Counted from the first letter of the stretch, positions 21,177 to 31,299 are shown. The stretch: DNA of 64,000 nt from Diplonema papillatum (GCA_030068145.1 JAPJBO010000585.1:80804-144803), one strand, 5' to 3'. Translations and numbers: made by a program. Notes: generated from the sequence alone by a model not told the origin.

Positions 21177-22016
21177 TCAAGCGATCGAGTCAGCCAATCC
21201 CTGCATATTGCCGAAAGAAAGATAATCTGGTAGGGCTGCCTTAATAGGCACATACTTCTTGTGCGCGTCTTGGTAGAGGCGGATGAGCAGCTTCCTTTGG
21301 GCCTGCTCGTCGTCTTCGATGGCTTGGCAGTCCGCGATCTCGGCTGCGATCATGTGGCTGTAGGTGCGGTCGAAAGCGGCTTTGTGCCGCCGTTTGCGCA
21401 GCGCGTTGCCCTGTTTTTCGCGCAAAACCAGCCGCTGCGCGGCCCGCTGCCTGTTGGCCTGCAGCTGGTCCGCCAGCGCCTGGGCGGTGGCAGGCGGGAT
21501 GCGCGTGTTGTCGAGCTTCACGTTGATGACGTCCGGATTCGCCTTCACCATTTCAAGCAAATCACGCGACGCGACCGTGCTCAGCGTTGTGTGGGAGAGA
21601 TCGATGGAAGCGACGTTCGGGTGGCCCGCGAGCACAGACTTCAACACAACGAAATCGCTGGTGCTCAAAGGGCAATGCGATAGGTCTAAATGAGTTTCGT
21701 CAACCTGCCCGGTCGCACTGCGTAAGTACGAAAGCATGCCGTAATACCGAGGGTCGTGGCAAAGGGAAGGTGATGGCATGCCGGGGGGGCCTCCCGCCTT
21801 CGCCCGAAGAAGTGACGACAGCGCGACGTTGTTGATCGCGTTCGACCGGTGGCTGGCCAGCGTGTCGTGCAACCTCCGGTTGTTGCCGCTGCTCGCCGAC
21901 GCCTGCCGGAAGGTGCCCAGCTTCACGAGCGAGCCGCAGTCTCGCCGTCGGCCCCGTTTGCGGTCGCCGCCGTCCGAAGCTGCGCATCTGCTGATGTCCG
22001 GCAGCTCGTGCCGCAT
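21177..22016 (-). CDS. Short leucine-rich-repeat protein (RI/tropomodulin-like)
   Basis: The first ATG in the frame is at 22,016, giving 279 residues; an upstream GTG and open stretch back to a TAG near 22,066 are not used. Residues 1-75 are basic and polar. About 107-186 hold two to three leucine-rich repeats: THLDLSHCPLSTSDF, ASIDLSHTTLSTVASRDLL and NVKLDNTRIPPATAQALADQ. The repeat length (about 28) is that of the ribonuclease-inhibitor and tropomodulin class. A basic helix rich in R, Q and K follows (QANRQRAAQRLVLREKQG), then a helical C-terminus. Such proteins usually bind other proteins, for example in the cytoskeleton. It lies next to the giant repeat protein on the same strand. Confidence 0.78.
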   Translation of the reverse strand: MRHELPDISRCAASDGGDRKRGRRRDCGSLVKLGTFRQASASSGNNRRLHDTLASHRSNAINNVALSSLLRAKAGGPPGMPSPSLCHDPRYYGMLSYLRSATGQVDETHLDLSHCPLSTSDFVVLKSVLAGHPNVASIDLSHTTLSTVASRDLLEMVKANPDVINVKLDNTRIPPATAQALADQLQANRQRAAQRLVLREKQGNALRKRRHKAAFDRTYSHMIAAEIADCQAIEDDEQAQRKLLIRLYQDAHKKYVPIKAALPDYLSFGNMQGLADSIA

Positions 22017-22662
22017 TGAGCGACCCGCGGCCACGCAAACGAGCCACGCGGAACACGGAGAAGGCTATCTTCTTCGCTTTGCCACCACACCTGGTTTTCA
22101 AGGTATTCAAAGACTCACCGTTCCGAAACTGGCACGACGCAACAAGCAATAGATTTACATTGTAGACCACACGGAGCACGTGTCACGTGGTGGCAGCACG
22201 CATGTTGCCGCCAAGCATTGAGTTCTGTAAAGTGCAAGTGCCATGAAGGCAGGCGAACTGCCAAGCACCTAGGTTCACGTTGTGTGGTGGTGTGTGTCGT
22301 ACCTCGACTTCCCAAATAACGCTACTTTATCCAGTCAGCGTGGTCCTTCGACGCAGCTCGGTTCCAGTGCGATGCACCACACACAACAGCCGAAGAGTGA
22401 AGCGGCGCGCGGTAAAAGCTGGAAAACGCAAACCACACATACGAATCTATTGAAAGAAAGCGGAAACGAGTTCAAGAAAAAGAGGCGAGAAAGAGGGTTG
22501 CTCTCTGAATCTTTCTTGAGCCGCCGGCGTGGGTCAATTTAGGCCCCACGGGACTTCCACCAAAAACCCAACTGGCACCATTTTGCGCAGACGGCACAAT
22601 CTTTGTGTCGTCCTTGTGTGCGTGTGACACTACTACACTACTAGGTGCAACTCGATACGAGT
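22017..22662. other. Intergenic region with a short repeat shared with 25.0 kb
   Basis: No gene is seen. About 45 bases at 22,215-22,258 (AGCATTGAGTTCT, GTGCAAGTGCCAT, AAGGCAGGCGA) recur with few changes at 25,027-25,070. The two copies flank the long inverted-repeat element. Confidence 0.5.
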
Positions 22663-23223
22663 CGATGCCAAAAGGGGGGGGGGGGGGGTTTGGGCGGAAA
22701 AATCCCCGCATAGTTCACCAGGGTCTGACGGGTACTGAGGCCCCATACCCTTCCTAAAACATCATTCTGCGTTCAAATACGCCCTCAGAAGCCTCCGGAG
22801 AGCCTTCTATGATGTCCCAAATGCGATTTTGTGGGTTTTTAGGGGGTCCCCCCGTCTGCTGGCCGTAAACCGCCATAGAAGACACATATGCAACCTGATG
22901 CTGGGTCGCTCCTCGGAGCAAAATCTCGGCCTAAACACACGTTTTCGGCGTTCTCTATCATTCTCCAGGTGCATTCGACCCTCGGACTTCAGAAATTATC
23001 TCGCTTACAGGTGTTCCGGGGTGTGCAAAAACAAGGCGAATGGACCCTACAGACCGTACCACGCCCTGCCTGTCTATACAGGCTTTGGGGTCGAATTGCG
23101 CCGCCTTGGCGCCATGTGCACCGTTTTGGTCTCGTTCGTGCTGCTTTGGGATCCACTAAGAACTCTGGTCTGATTTGCGGGACGCTTTGCTCGGTTTTGG
23201 TGCCCACTTTCACCGTTCAAAGT
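22663..23223 (+). repeat. Left inverted arm of the foldback-type element
   Basis: This arm runs inward from CGATGCCAAAAG and a G15 run. It pairs with 23,703-24,272. Confidence 0.85.
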
Positions 23224-23462
23224 GCATCCAGTGGTGAAGACTTTGCGCCGAAGCTGGAGAGGAAGCGACCCAGTAGGCGCCACTTCACCGTGAGCGGGTC
23301 TCGGAACAGGACTCAAACTGGCCCAGGTGATACTGCCGACCATGGCGGGTGTGTGCGCCACACAGTTTGTCTGACCAAGCTCACTGCACAGGAGCTTGCC
23401 ACACATCCCTCGGGTCATGTGCCGCCTGTGCAAAGTCATCCAGCGAGAAGCACTTTGCAGCC

Positions 23463-23558
23463 ATGGGTGAGAAAGGTGCCAGAAGGGAAGACATTGCCAG
23501 GAAAGCTCTGAAAGCCTGCCCTGAAAGCGGTGAAGCCTGCTTCAAAATCATGAAGTGA
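23463..23558 (+). CDS. Small coding-like frame in the centre of the inverted-repeat element
   Basis: An ATG-started frame of 31 residues reads MGEKGARREDIARKALKACP and so on to a TGA. Its composition (alternating charged and Ala residues) looks more like protein than the surrounding DNA, and the frame stays open upstream. It may be a captured host gene fragment or chance. No family is recognised. Confidence 0.25.
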   Translation: MGEKGARREDIARKALKACPESGEACFKIMK

Positions 23559-23702
23559 ACGCGTCGTAGTCAACCGCTTCGACGACGATTGAGAACGGCT
23601 GATGATCGCCTGTTACTTAACGCTTGTCCTACTTCGTTCACCAAGCCTTGCAGAATCACCAGAATAGCATAACATGATGCAGGTAGAAGCCTGAACAGGC
23701 CT

Positions 23703-24272
23703 TAGAACAGTGAAAGTGGGCGCCAAAACCGAGGAAAGCGTCCCGCAAATCAGACCAGAGTTCTTAATGGACCCCAAAGCAGCACAACCGAAGCCCGAAA
23801 CGGTGGATGTGGCGCCAAAGCCGGTGCAATTTGACCCCAAAGCCTGTATAGACAGGCAGGGCGTAGTTCGGTCTGTCCCCAATGCAGGGGGCCATTCTCC
23901 TTATCTTTGCACGTCCCGGAACACCTGTGAGTGAAAGAAACCACGAAGCCCGAGGGTCGAATGCGCCTGGAGAGTGCTAGAGAACGCCGAAAACGTGTGT
24001 TTGGGCTGGGATCTTGCACAGAGAAGCGACCCAGCTTCAGGTTGCATATGTTTCTACTATGGCGGTTTACGGCCAGCAGACGGGGGGACCCCCTAAAAAC
24101 CCACAAAATCGCATTTGGGACATCATAGAAGGCTCTCCGGAGGCTTCTGAGGGCGTATTTGAACGCAGAATGATGTTTTAGGAAGGGTATGGGGCCTCAG
24201 TACCCGTCAGACCCTGGTGAACTATGCGGGGATTTTTCCGCCCAAACCCCCCCCCCCCCCCTTTTGGCATCG
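23703..24272 (-). repeat. Right inverted arm of the foldback-type element
   Basis: Reverse complement of 22,663-23,223. It ends in C15 then TTTTGGCATCG. The outer 215 bases match the left arm without visible differences. Confidence 0.85.
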
Positions 24273-25846
24273 TACCATACGTTGCCACATAAATAATGAC
24301 AAACGCGCTTGTTTCCATGAAATGAAGAGACGCGCAGACGACAGGGGCCGGGGCCACCTTTCGAGTGCTGTTGCGGCTCTTCGGGCTCTTGCTTTATTGC
24401 GGCTCCGATAAAAAAAACAACTTTCTAGAATACAAAGGAGGTTGAACACCTCGCTGACAACTTCTTGACAAATATATTACGCTTCATTGTTTTTCTAGAT
24501 CCAATCTAAGATCAGCGAGAGGCTGTGTTTCGAGCCGGCATGCAGTGTCAGTTACCTACCACCGCAATCCGTTCGGATGTTGACAAGCCCGAAAGGGTTG
24601 TGCTCCGAAGCGAGAGGTAGGTCTTTCATCAATCGAGCTTCACAGTAACTAAGGTTAGGTACAGAAGAACGGGAAAAGCAGCTGTAGCAGGTCAACTCTA
24701 AGCGGAGTCAAGCCTAGCCCGATACAGACTGCACCTCCACGGGGTAAGCTCTCGAGGCCGCTCATTCACAGCAGTAGGCGTCGAGGAACGTGTCTTCTCT
24801 GTACGCCTGTTTTTTAGAGTTGAAGTTCGCTTGAAACTCCGGGGTTTTAGGGTCTCCGTGTGACCGTTCATGAATGGGTTCTCTTAGAGCAAGAAAGGGC
24901 TATGTGGTTACGGGTTGTATATTTAGTGCACGCTTTCGTTATGGGTTATGGCTAGGACTGTTTGCGACCGACACCAAGTACATTCCTTCGTGGAGTGTAG
25001 TCTTGGGCCCCCCACGTTCTACAAGTTGAGCATTGAGTTCTTTAAGGTGCAAGTGCCATCAAGGCAGGCGAGCACTGTGTTGAGCAGGGGTTGCCTTGTA
25101 GCCCGTACCGGTCTGTTGTCCGCGTTTATATGTATTTTCTCGCAGTGTGGTGCTTGGATTTCGCGGCACTTGCGGTGCTTCACGTGGTGCGGGTTGTTTC
25201 CGTCCTAAAATAAGTTTTTTTTGGGTAGATTTGCAGGGTAAAACTGTTCGTTGCTCGCCACAGTTAAGGCACTCTGGGCACACTGGGTACCCGTGGTTAG
25301 TGAGGTTATTCGTCTGATGGAGTCGTCGTTGCTGTGCGTTATTTACAGTGCTTCTTTTTGCACCAGGGCTTATGGTGTCGTAAACTTTTGAAGAGTGGTT
25401 TCCCCACGGTTCATCCGTCGCTGTGGCAGTAGGGACATTTTTGTGTTCTTTTTTTCCTTGTTGAACTTACAGATGATCCTTCCATATTTGCAGGCAAAAA
25501 GCTAGAGTTAGAGTGAGGGAGTGTCTTCGGTCACTAGCAGTTTTGGCCAGACTACTGCCTTGGAGCATTGTTCGCTCCAGGGCAAGACGGTAAAGGTAAC
25601 CAACGCAAATGAGGAAAGAAATCCATCCCCTTTACATATCTCCGTGCACTACAGAGTGCTTTTGGCACCTCTGAGGCTCTGCAGTGCCGCCGAACTTCCT
25701 CCTTTGCCGTCTTCGTGTGCGCTTCTTGCGACGGCCACGTACCCTCAGAAGCCTCCCGCAAAGCTTGCTCAGAAACGGTGGACGTTGAAAAAAAGGCCGG
25801 AAAAGATCCCACCAAAAACCCCAGAAGAACTGGCGGCTTGTGATGG
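24273..25846. other. Intergenic region with dispersed repeats and a possible 3' exon
   Basis: A copy of the dispersed plus-strand motif (AGAGTTGAAGTTCGCTTGAA and CTCCGGGGTTTTAGGGTCTC) lies at 24,816-24,865. The 45-base repeat shared with 22.2 kb lies at 25,027-25,070. On the minus strand a pyrimidine tract and AG near 25,743 are followed by an open coding-like frame (ASEGTWPSQEAHTKTAKEEV) to 25,552. This may be a 3' exon of the 25,847-27,136 gene. Confidence 0.4.
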
Positions 25847-27136
25847 TTAGCAATGTGTTAGAAACCAAAGCAATATGCATACCGGGCGCACGTGCTGTGC
25901 AGTCGAGGGATGCTGGTGGTTGGGGGGCATGGAGGACGGGGCACTGCCCCGGTGGGGTTGGTAGGAGGGCGGTTGGAAGGAGGGTTGCGTGGGGTGGAAG
26001 GACGACGGGGCGTGCGATTCGTTGGCGCTGGGGGATCCGCCTCGGTGCGCCTTGGAGGCGTTGTCGTAGGACAGCGGTTGCGTGGGCCACGCCGAGCCGC
26101 CGTTCTGCGCCTGCGGCAGCGACTGCTGCTGCAGGACCTGCTGCCGCTTTTTGGGCGAGTTGACGATGCTGTTGAAGCGCAGGGCGCTGCACGAGGCGCG
26201 CTTGTTCTCTTTGTCCCGCTGCTCGAGTGCGAGAATGCGCCGCTCGGCCGCGCTCGACACGTTCTTCTTACGCAGGGTCACTTCGCAGTTTTCGAGCTCG
26301 TCCAGCGCCACAGAGACGCCGTAATGCAAGTAGTCAATAAACTGAGCGAGGGTGTGCAGAGCCGGGACTGAATCCTTGTCTTCCACTTGGTTCACAGCGT
26401 CCTTGACCTTGTGGATCGCCTTTCGGAACGTGTGCGCAATGCCGAGCTCTTGCACGATCGCGTCAGCTTCGTTGGCATCCATGCCGCCTGGGATCTTGCC
26501 GTGCAGGATTGCGCGAGCGCCGCAGGCGCTCGCGAGGTGCTGCTTCAGCTGCCCGAAGATCCACCTGTCGTCTTCGATTGCGTTGAGCGTCGCAAGCTCT
26601 TCGTCCGTCGGCGCTTCGAGCCCTTGCAGGTTCCGTTTGATGGTCGCTGTCGCCGTCGGCTTGCACGGGAAGTGCACGCCGAGGATCTGGTCCAGCTGGC
26701 TGCCGCTGACCCTGGTCTTCGTCTTTTCCTGGTACCCCCGGTTGTCCATGCGGGTTTCTCGCTTGATCATCTCCTTCTTGATCGCGAGGTACATTTCGTC
26801 GATCTTCTCCGCCTCCACGATCAAGCCTCCGACCACGTAGTTGATGAACTCGATGATTGACAGCAGCGGCTTCAGCACTGGGTACTGGTACAGGTCGATG
26901 AGCCGCGTCGCCTGATTCAGGTGCGCCTGCTTCAGGTTCAAAAACAGGAGGAGCCCCATGCCTTCGACCGACGGCAGTGATGCCGTCGGCAGGCTCGACA
27001 CCCGCCCGTTGAAGATACGCAGGCACTTTTTCACGACAGCATGCAACGCCTCGTTGCCCTCGGCCGTGTTTTCCCGCACGCCGGGCGCCCAACTCGTTGC
27101 GTTCCCGCCAAACTCTGCCGAGTAGTGGCCGTCCAT
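25847..27136 (-). CDS. Alpha-helical protein of unknown function with Gln/Pro/His-rich tail
   Basis: The true start is the ATG at 27,136 (AACAACATGGAC); the in-frame TTG ten codons upstream is not a normal start. The 429 residues are soluble, with no signal peptide. About 20-330 are predicted mostly helical and well conserved in style, for example AVVKKCLRIFNGRVSSLP, LNLKQAHLNQATRLIDLYQ, IIEFINYVVGGLIVEAEKID and AEADAIV-like NEADAIVQELGIAHTF. A Q/P/H-rich disordered tail begins near 335. I recognise no family. The last ten codons after QHVRP (VCILLWFLTHC) look unlike the rest and begin at a GTATGC donor, so the real C-terminus may lie on a downstream exon. A coding-like short frame ends 13 bases before this ATG. 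Confidence 0.8.
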   Translation of the reverse strand: MDGHYSAEFGGNATSWAPGVRENTAEGNEALHAVVKKCLRIFNGRVSSLPTASLPSVEGMGLLLFLNLKQAHLNQATRLIDLYQYPVLKPLLSIIEFINYVVGGLIVEAEKIDEMYLAIKKEMIKRETRMDNRGYQEKTKTRVSGSQLDQILGVHFPCKPTATATIKRNLQGLEAPTDEELATLNAIEDDRWIFGQLKQHLASACGARAILHGKIPGGMDANEADAIVQELGIAHTFRKAIHKVKDAVNQVEDKDSVPALHTLAQFIDYLHYGVSVALDELENCEVTLRKKNVSSAAERRILALEQRDKENKRASCSALRFNSIVNSPKKRQQVLQQQSLPQAQNGGSAWPTQPLSYDNASKAHRGGSPSANESHAPSSFHPTQPSFQPPSYQPHRGSAPSSMPPNHQHPSTAQHVRPVCILLWFLTHC

Positions 27137-27149
27137 GTTGTTGTTCTTC

Positions 27150-27239
27150 CTATTTATTGCCTGCAAGTAGTCGTGGATTGAGCTTTTCTATTTCGTTGAG
27201 CGCCCTCTCGGGGAGTTTTACTTTCTTCAGTCTACCCAT
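27150..27239 (-). CDS. 29-codon upstream reading frame (uORF or misplaced first exon)
   Basis: ATG at 27,239 (AACGGCATGGG) opens a frame reading MGRLKKVKLPERALNEIEKL and nine more residues, stopping at a TAG 13 bases before the downstream ATG. Amphipathic composition and a good start context suggest it is translated. It could be a regulatory upstream frame, or an alternative N-terminus joined through splicing at the CTTGCAG in its last codons. Confidence 0.4.
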   Translation of the reverse strand: MGRLKKVKLPERALNEIEKLNPRLLAGNK

Positions 27240-28338
27240 GCCGTTGACCCTTGTCAAAAAATGCCTGCCTGGATGATAGCGGGTCAGCTTCGCTTCTCGT
27301 CGAGACGCACCTCTGCACGCATGTCGCATGTGCACACATTATTCGGCACACGAGAGTGCGAGCCAAATGAGATGCTTGGATCGTCGCACCTCACTGATAA
27401 AACCTTTGCCCGCCTTGAACTTCTTTTGAGATCACGTGCATCTTGAGACGCTTTCGACCTTGAAAGCCTCAGGTTCACTTTTCCGTCTACGACTTTTCGC
27501 CGCGACAGCGAGTCGGGGCCTTTGCACATTGCCGCTGCGAGGATACTCACTCAGGAACGAGAAAGGGAATTGCAGGCGAAATTTTTAAAAGCAACGCAAA
27601 AAAGTGGACGTGACTGGAGTTAGAACGACCGCAGGACCTCGGGTGGGTGGAGAGGAAGTTTGGAAGAAGGAGAGGAAGTCAAAAGAGTGCAAAGATAACA
27701 AGGAAGAACCAGCAAAAACGAGAAAGAAAAAGTAAAAAAAGAGGGAAAAGAAGGGGGTGCGAGAACAAAAGAAACCGCGCAATGTGCCTTCGAGGGACGG
27801 GTGGCTTGATGCAGCATCCGTTTTTCCTTATCCGAGATGGATAGCTGTTTGGAAAACAAATCAGGAATGTCCCTCTGCCAATGCGATCTTTTTCTCACAC
27901 TACGCGTGAGTAAAAAAGGGTTTGTGCACCCAAAAAGGCGGAAGAAGTGCGGGAATCGACTGTGACGGAATGGAGTCGAAGAGGGCAAAGAGAAGTCCCC
28001 GGTGTTGAGTTGTTTGCTGCTCAGCCATAATATCACCGAGAGAGGCAAACAGCCGGCACACTCTGGACTTACCTCTCCCCTCTTCCTTCCTCGTTGCTCC
28101 CATTGCCCAGGATCCAGTATCTTGCGCGTGCTCAGACAGGATGAGCAGTATGCTGCCTGTACTCATTTCGAAAGCCGCTAGCTGGCTGGATTAACAGCAT
28201 TTGCAGTTGCCAGCACCGGTTTCGATGCTGACAACTGGCGAAGCAGCTCAGGGGCAGCAGCGAGCTTCTCGCTTCCAACGTAGCATATTCGGTTCAGAAG
28301 AGACAAGAAGAGTCGGCTATCGCTGAGTCAATCGGGAC
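27240..28338. other. Intergenic boundary region
   Basis: There is no supported gene. An A/G-rich strand with AGAAAAAGTAAAAA-like runs occurs at 27,650-27,760. This region separates the minus-strand gene block from the plus-strand, exon-like right half, so it may hold divergent promoters. Confidence 0.3.
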
Positions 28339-28722
28339 GTGAAAGTGCTTGGAGCTGCGTGCACGAAAACTCACGGGCTCGTGTCACTCGATGACTGTAC
28401 TATGTTGACCGACCGTTGCAACGAAATTTACGCCAAAGTTGGCGGGACTGCGGGTGTACAACCTTCAAAAAGGGCAGGATCAGTCTTTTCTTTTTTTTTT
28501 GTGTGTGTTTTGTTTTTTTTTTTTGCGCCCCCTTTTTTGTATTTTGCAGGTATCACCAGTCTTCGTTTGCCAGACTGTTTTTCTCTTGTTCGTCTGGCCG
28601 CTTCATCGGGTTCTGCCAGTTGGGTTTGGGTCTGCTTTATGGCTTCTCGTCGAGGTGTGTGGAGGTGGTACAGAGCTGGAACGGCGGACACCGGCTCAAT
28701 ACTTCGTATTCATCGTTTTTAG
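28339..28722 (+). CDS. Coding-like segment with a possible 96-base in-frame intron
   Basis: One frame stays open from 28,339 to 28,722. The first part (HGLVSLDDCTMLTDRCNEIY, then AKVGGTAG) and the last part (ITSLRLPDCFSLVRLAAS) read like protein. The middle is a T-rich tract with no sense. GTGTAC at 28,454 and TATTTTGCAG at 28,540-28,549 could bound an intron of 96 bases, which keeps the frame. No start is assigned; the first in-frame ATG is at 28,402. Family unknown. Confidence 0.33.
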   Translation: MKVLGAACTKTHGLVSLDDCTMLTDRCNEIYAKVGGTAGVQPSKRAGSVFSFFFVCVLFFFFAPPFLYFAGITSLRLPDCFSLVRLAASSGSASWVWVCFMASRRGVWRWYRAGTADTGSILRIHRF

Positions 28723-30903
28723 AGTGAAAGTGAGGAAGAATTCTTCCCGTGATCCTTTTCCGACGTTCTAGACTGCGTCGCCAACGACCTGTGTCATCAA
28801 GTGAAACTCCGGGAGTTTACTCAAGTCTCCAGGTGGCTTTCTTTTGATGCACGCAAGGTCTACTCCAGGTTGGACTGTTCGTTCAAACATATTCGGCTCA
28901 TTAAGACAAGCCTTGTTTATTGTGACTGGTGGTGCTCGGCGGTAATGCTACAGGCCCATGGGTCCAGTGGCCACCGATCCGAACCAAAACATCAAGCTTG
29001 GGCCTTGGCGTTTGCCACTGAATCTATGAGCTCGCAGAGACGGTCAACCACAGGGCATAGCGGACGTTTTGTGGAACTCAAGCCTTTGCTGCGGTTGACC
29101 TCTCAGCGATCTCTCCCTCTTCTTCGCGGAAAGTAGGGTGGCCGTTTTCCGCTGTGTTGCAGATGTGCCTTCAGGCTCCGGGAATACGTTGAAGATAAGT
29201 TAGCTTGAGCTTCTTTCTTTGAGTATTTCGGAGGTAGATTTTGAGGCCTCCGATGTTTGCCCGCAGAGGCTGGAGTGACGAATTCTTGTTTCGTTTCTCG
29301 CACCACGAGGTGGAGCCTCTTTTCAGAGTTTGAATATGACTGGCATTTTCTGTTGGGCTTCCGACGATCCCTCCATTCAGACGGGCTAATTTTTTTTTGT
29401 GCGGTCGACGATATACGCCGTTTTTTTGTGCTGTTTTTCTTCGTTTTTTCCGGCTTCGTGTCCTCTCGTTCATGCTTCCATATCAGCTTTTTCTCTTTTC
29501 TTTCCCGCAGTTACGGCGCAGTATTTTCATGTCGAAGGCCGGGAGCAAATGCTGAAACTCAGCTTCGCAGTTCTACCACCTGTCTACATTGGTCGACGGT
29601 GCAACTGCGATTGAAGTGTTTCTGTAGCAGCAGTTCGCACACGTCGGTAAACAGAGACATGGGTATCTGTGGTGGATCTCGAGTTGAACCACCAGAGTTC
29701 CGCGTCGGCAAACTTTCCCTCTTTCGTTGTGTATCCCAACACTCGTTCGGAAGCTTCTTTGAGATTTGTCTATCTTTGGAGACGTCTTTCGGAGTGCGGC
29801 ACAACAGAATTGTTCAAGATTTCGCATATCTTGAAGGATCGGCGTGTTGGAGTGCTGTTGGGGGGAGAAAGGTCTTGGGTAGAAGGGGGGTGGGCAATCA
29901 TGCGGATTGTCTGCTGGCTCCGCTCCGCACAGATGCAGATGTCCGACAGTGGTGTTGTTGCGGACGCGAAAAGTGGGAACTCGGCGATGCAGACAGCTGC
30001 AGGAACAGAACTAACTTTTTCTTCTTTTCGGTCCAGTATTCTTTCACACAAAAAGAAGCTGAGTGCCATTTTTCATTTGCGTGGGAGGTGATCCGCTTTC
30101 AGTGTTTTTTCAGAGTGCAAGCTTTCCGCGGCTTTCTATGGGGTGCTTACCCCTTCTTCTGAACCACGCTTTCGGTCCTGCCAAAAAACTGCCAACGGCG
30201 CTGTTCAGCGGGCACCGCTCACTCCATATCTCACCGTAGCAAGCGGATCCCACCTTTCACTCATTTCTTTCTTCTTTTCTTTTGTTTTTTTTTTTTTTTG
30301 CCTTCACGGGAGATCGGGAGGGAAAATCTTCCAGAGAACGGTGAGCGGGACACAAAGAGGACACAAAAAAAAAAAAAACAAGAAGGGGAGTGAAAACAAA
30401 AAAGAGAAAAGATTGAGACCTGCAGGAGACATGAGATAGGGGACGAGAGAGGGAGACAAAAAAAATACAAACAAGAAGATTGAAAAATAAACGGGGGCGT
30501 ACGATGAACATACCGTACCACGCGCACAGAGAAGGAATAGGTGGCATTTGACGCTTGCTGAAACCTCGGAACTCGTATCAGCCATATAGGAAGCTGCAAT
30601 CCCTTTCTCATGCCCAAACAAGAGGCCTAACCACTGGCGAGACGATACACCCTGCGGCAATAAGAAAAATGTTTCGAGACGCCTCGCGCGTGCCGCCATA
30701 CGAGGTCAACGAATAGTTGTAAGGAGCCGGTAGCTAATCTTGCGTATAGGCGATGGGAGAGAGATTTTGAGTACAGCCTGCTATTCCGTTTTTGGTAGTG
30801 AAACAAAGAAAGAAAGGAAAAAATAACTCAGGGCGGCTTACACCCTCACACGCGCGCACGCGCGTCAACACAACGCCACACGCGGCACCCAATTTAGAAA
30901 GTG
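28723..30903. other. Repeat-bearing stretch without a firm gene
   Basis: A short copy of the GAGTGAAAGT motif lies at 28,716-28,735 and one of the TTCCGACGATCCC motif at 29,355-29,378. A segment at 28,950-29,130 (HGSSGHRSEPKHQAWALAFA) looks coding and ends at GTAGGG. From 29,400 to 29,510 a long pyrimidine tract ends in CCCGCAG, a strong acceptor-like signal. Poly-T and poly-A runs flank 30,280-30,380. Confidence 0.35.
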
Positions 30904-31299
30904 ATGCACGGGATACCTGCGGTCTTCCGTTGGTCCAGATCGGACTACGACGCACCTGAGCAGGTATGTGCCCCGTGGAACTTCACGCTGCACGCCACAA
31001 AAAAGGAGAACAAAGAGCTCGCTTTCCCGCCAAACCCGCGTCTGTCCCAGCATATATTTGCTCAGAGTACTGTCAAATGGAGGTACTACCGAACCACGGA
31101 ATTTACACCCCCGCATAAAACTGAACCGTTTCCTGTGCTTTCTGTGCAGGGCTACGGCGTCCCGTATTTTGCAAGTGGCAGCCAGCTCGAGTACTTTTTC
31201 TACAAAGGCAGGTACTTGTTCAACGAAAAAGCGAAAACACCAATTTTTGCGGCAGTTTTGGCGAGCTCCTTGTTTCCTTCGCACTTTGCATGCTTTTAA
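30904..31299 (+). CDS. Coding-like exon or small protein, possible in-frame intron
   Basis: ATG at 30,904 opens 131 codons with balanced, protein-like composition: MHGIPAVFRWSRSDYDAPEQ, PPHKTEPFPVLSVQGYGVPY, FASGSQLEYFFYKG. No family is recognised. A strong donor (GAGCAG/GTATGT) at 30,963/30,964 and an acceptor (CTTTCTGTGCAG) ending at 31,149 bound 186 bases, a multiple of three with no stop, so both spliced and unspliced forms are readable. A further donor-like CAG/GTACTT occurs at 31,211/31,212, after which the sequence looks less coding; the exon may end there. Confidence 0.45.
   Translation: MHGIPAVFRWSRSDYDAPEQVCAPWNFTLHATKKENKELAFPPNPRLSQHIFAQSTVKWRYYRTTEFTPPHKTEPFPVLSVQGYGVPYFASGSQLEYFFYKGRYLFNEKAKTPIFAAVLASSLFPSHFACF

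Larger units (their letters stand above)
22663..24272. mobile_element. Non-autonomous foldback-type DNA element with about 560-bp inverted arms
   Basis: The two ends are long inverted repeats, 22,663-23,223 and 23,703-24,272. Both begin at the outside with CGATGCCAAAA followed by exactly 15 G and TTTGGGCGGAAAAATCC. The outer 215 bases of the arms are essentially identical; the inner 350 have drifted to roughly 85% identity with small indels. The 480-base centre encodes no transposase. I found no convincing target-site duplication: the nine flanking bases differ (GATACGAGT on the left, TACCATACG on the right). The structure fits a MULE- or foldback-like element that needs an enzyme supplied from elsewhere. 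Confidence 0.85.

Noticed and set aside
1-27240. Kinetoplastid-type polycistronic cluster
   Set aside because: Gene order on one strand fits, but the GT60 gene is split by an intron, no pyrimidine tract plus AG sits consistently before the start codons, and the right half shows ordinary GT/AG borders.
29257-30162. 301-codon plus-strand frame
   Set aside because: Phe/Ser/Cys-rich because it crosses T-rich tracts; a better reading is a pyrimidine tract and acceptor at about 29,515.
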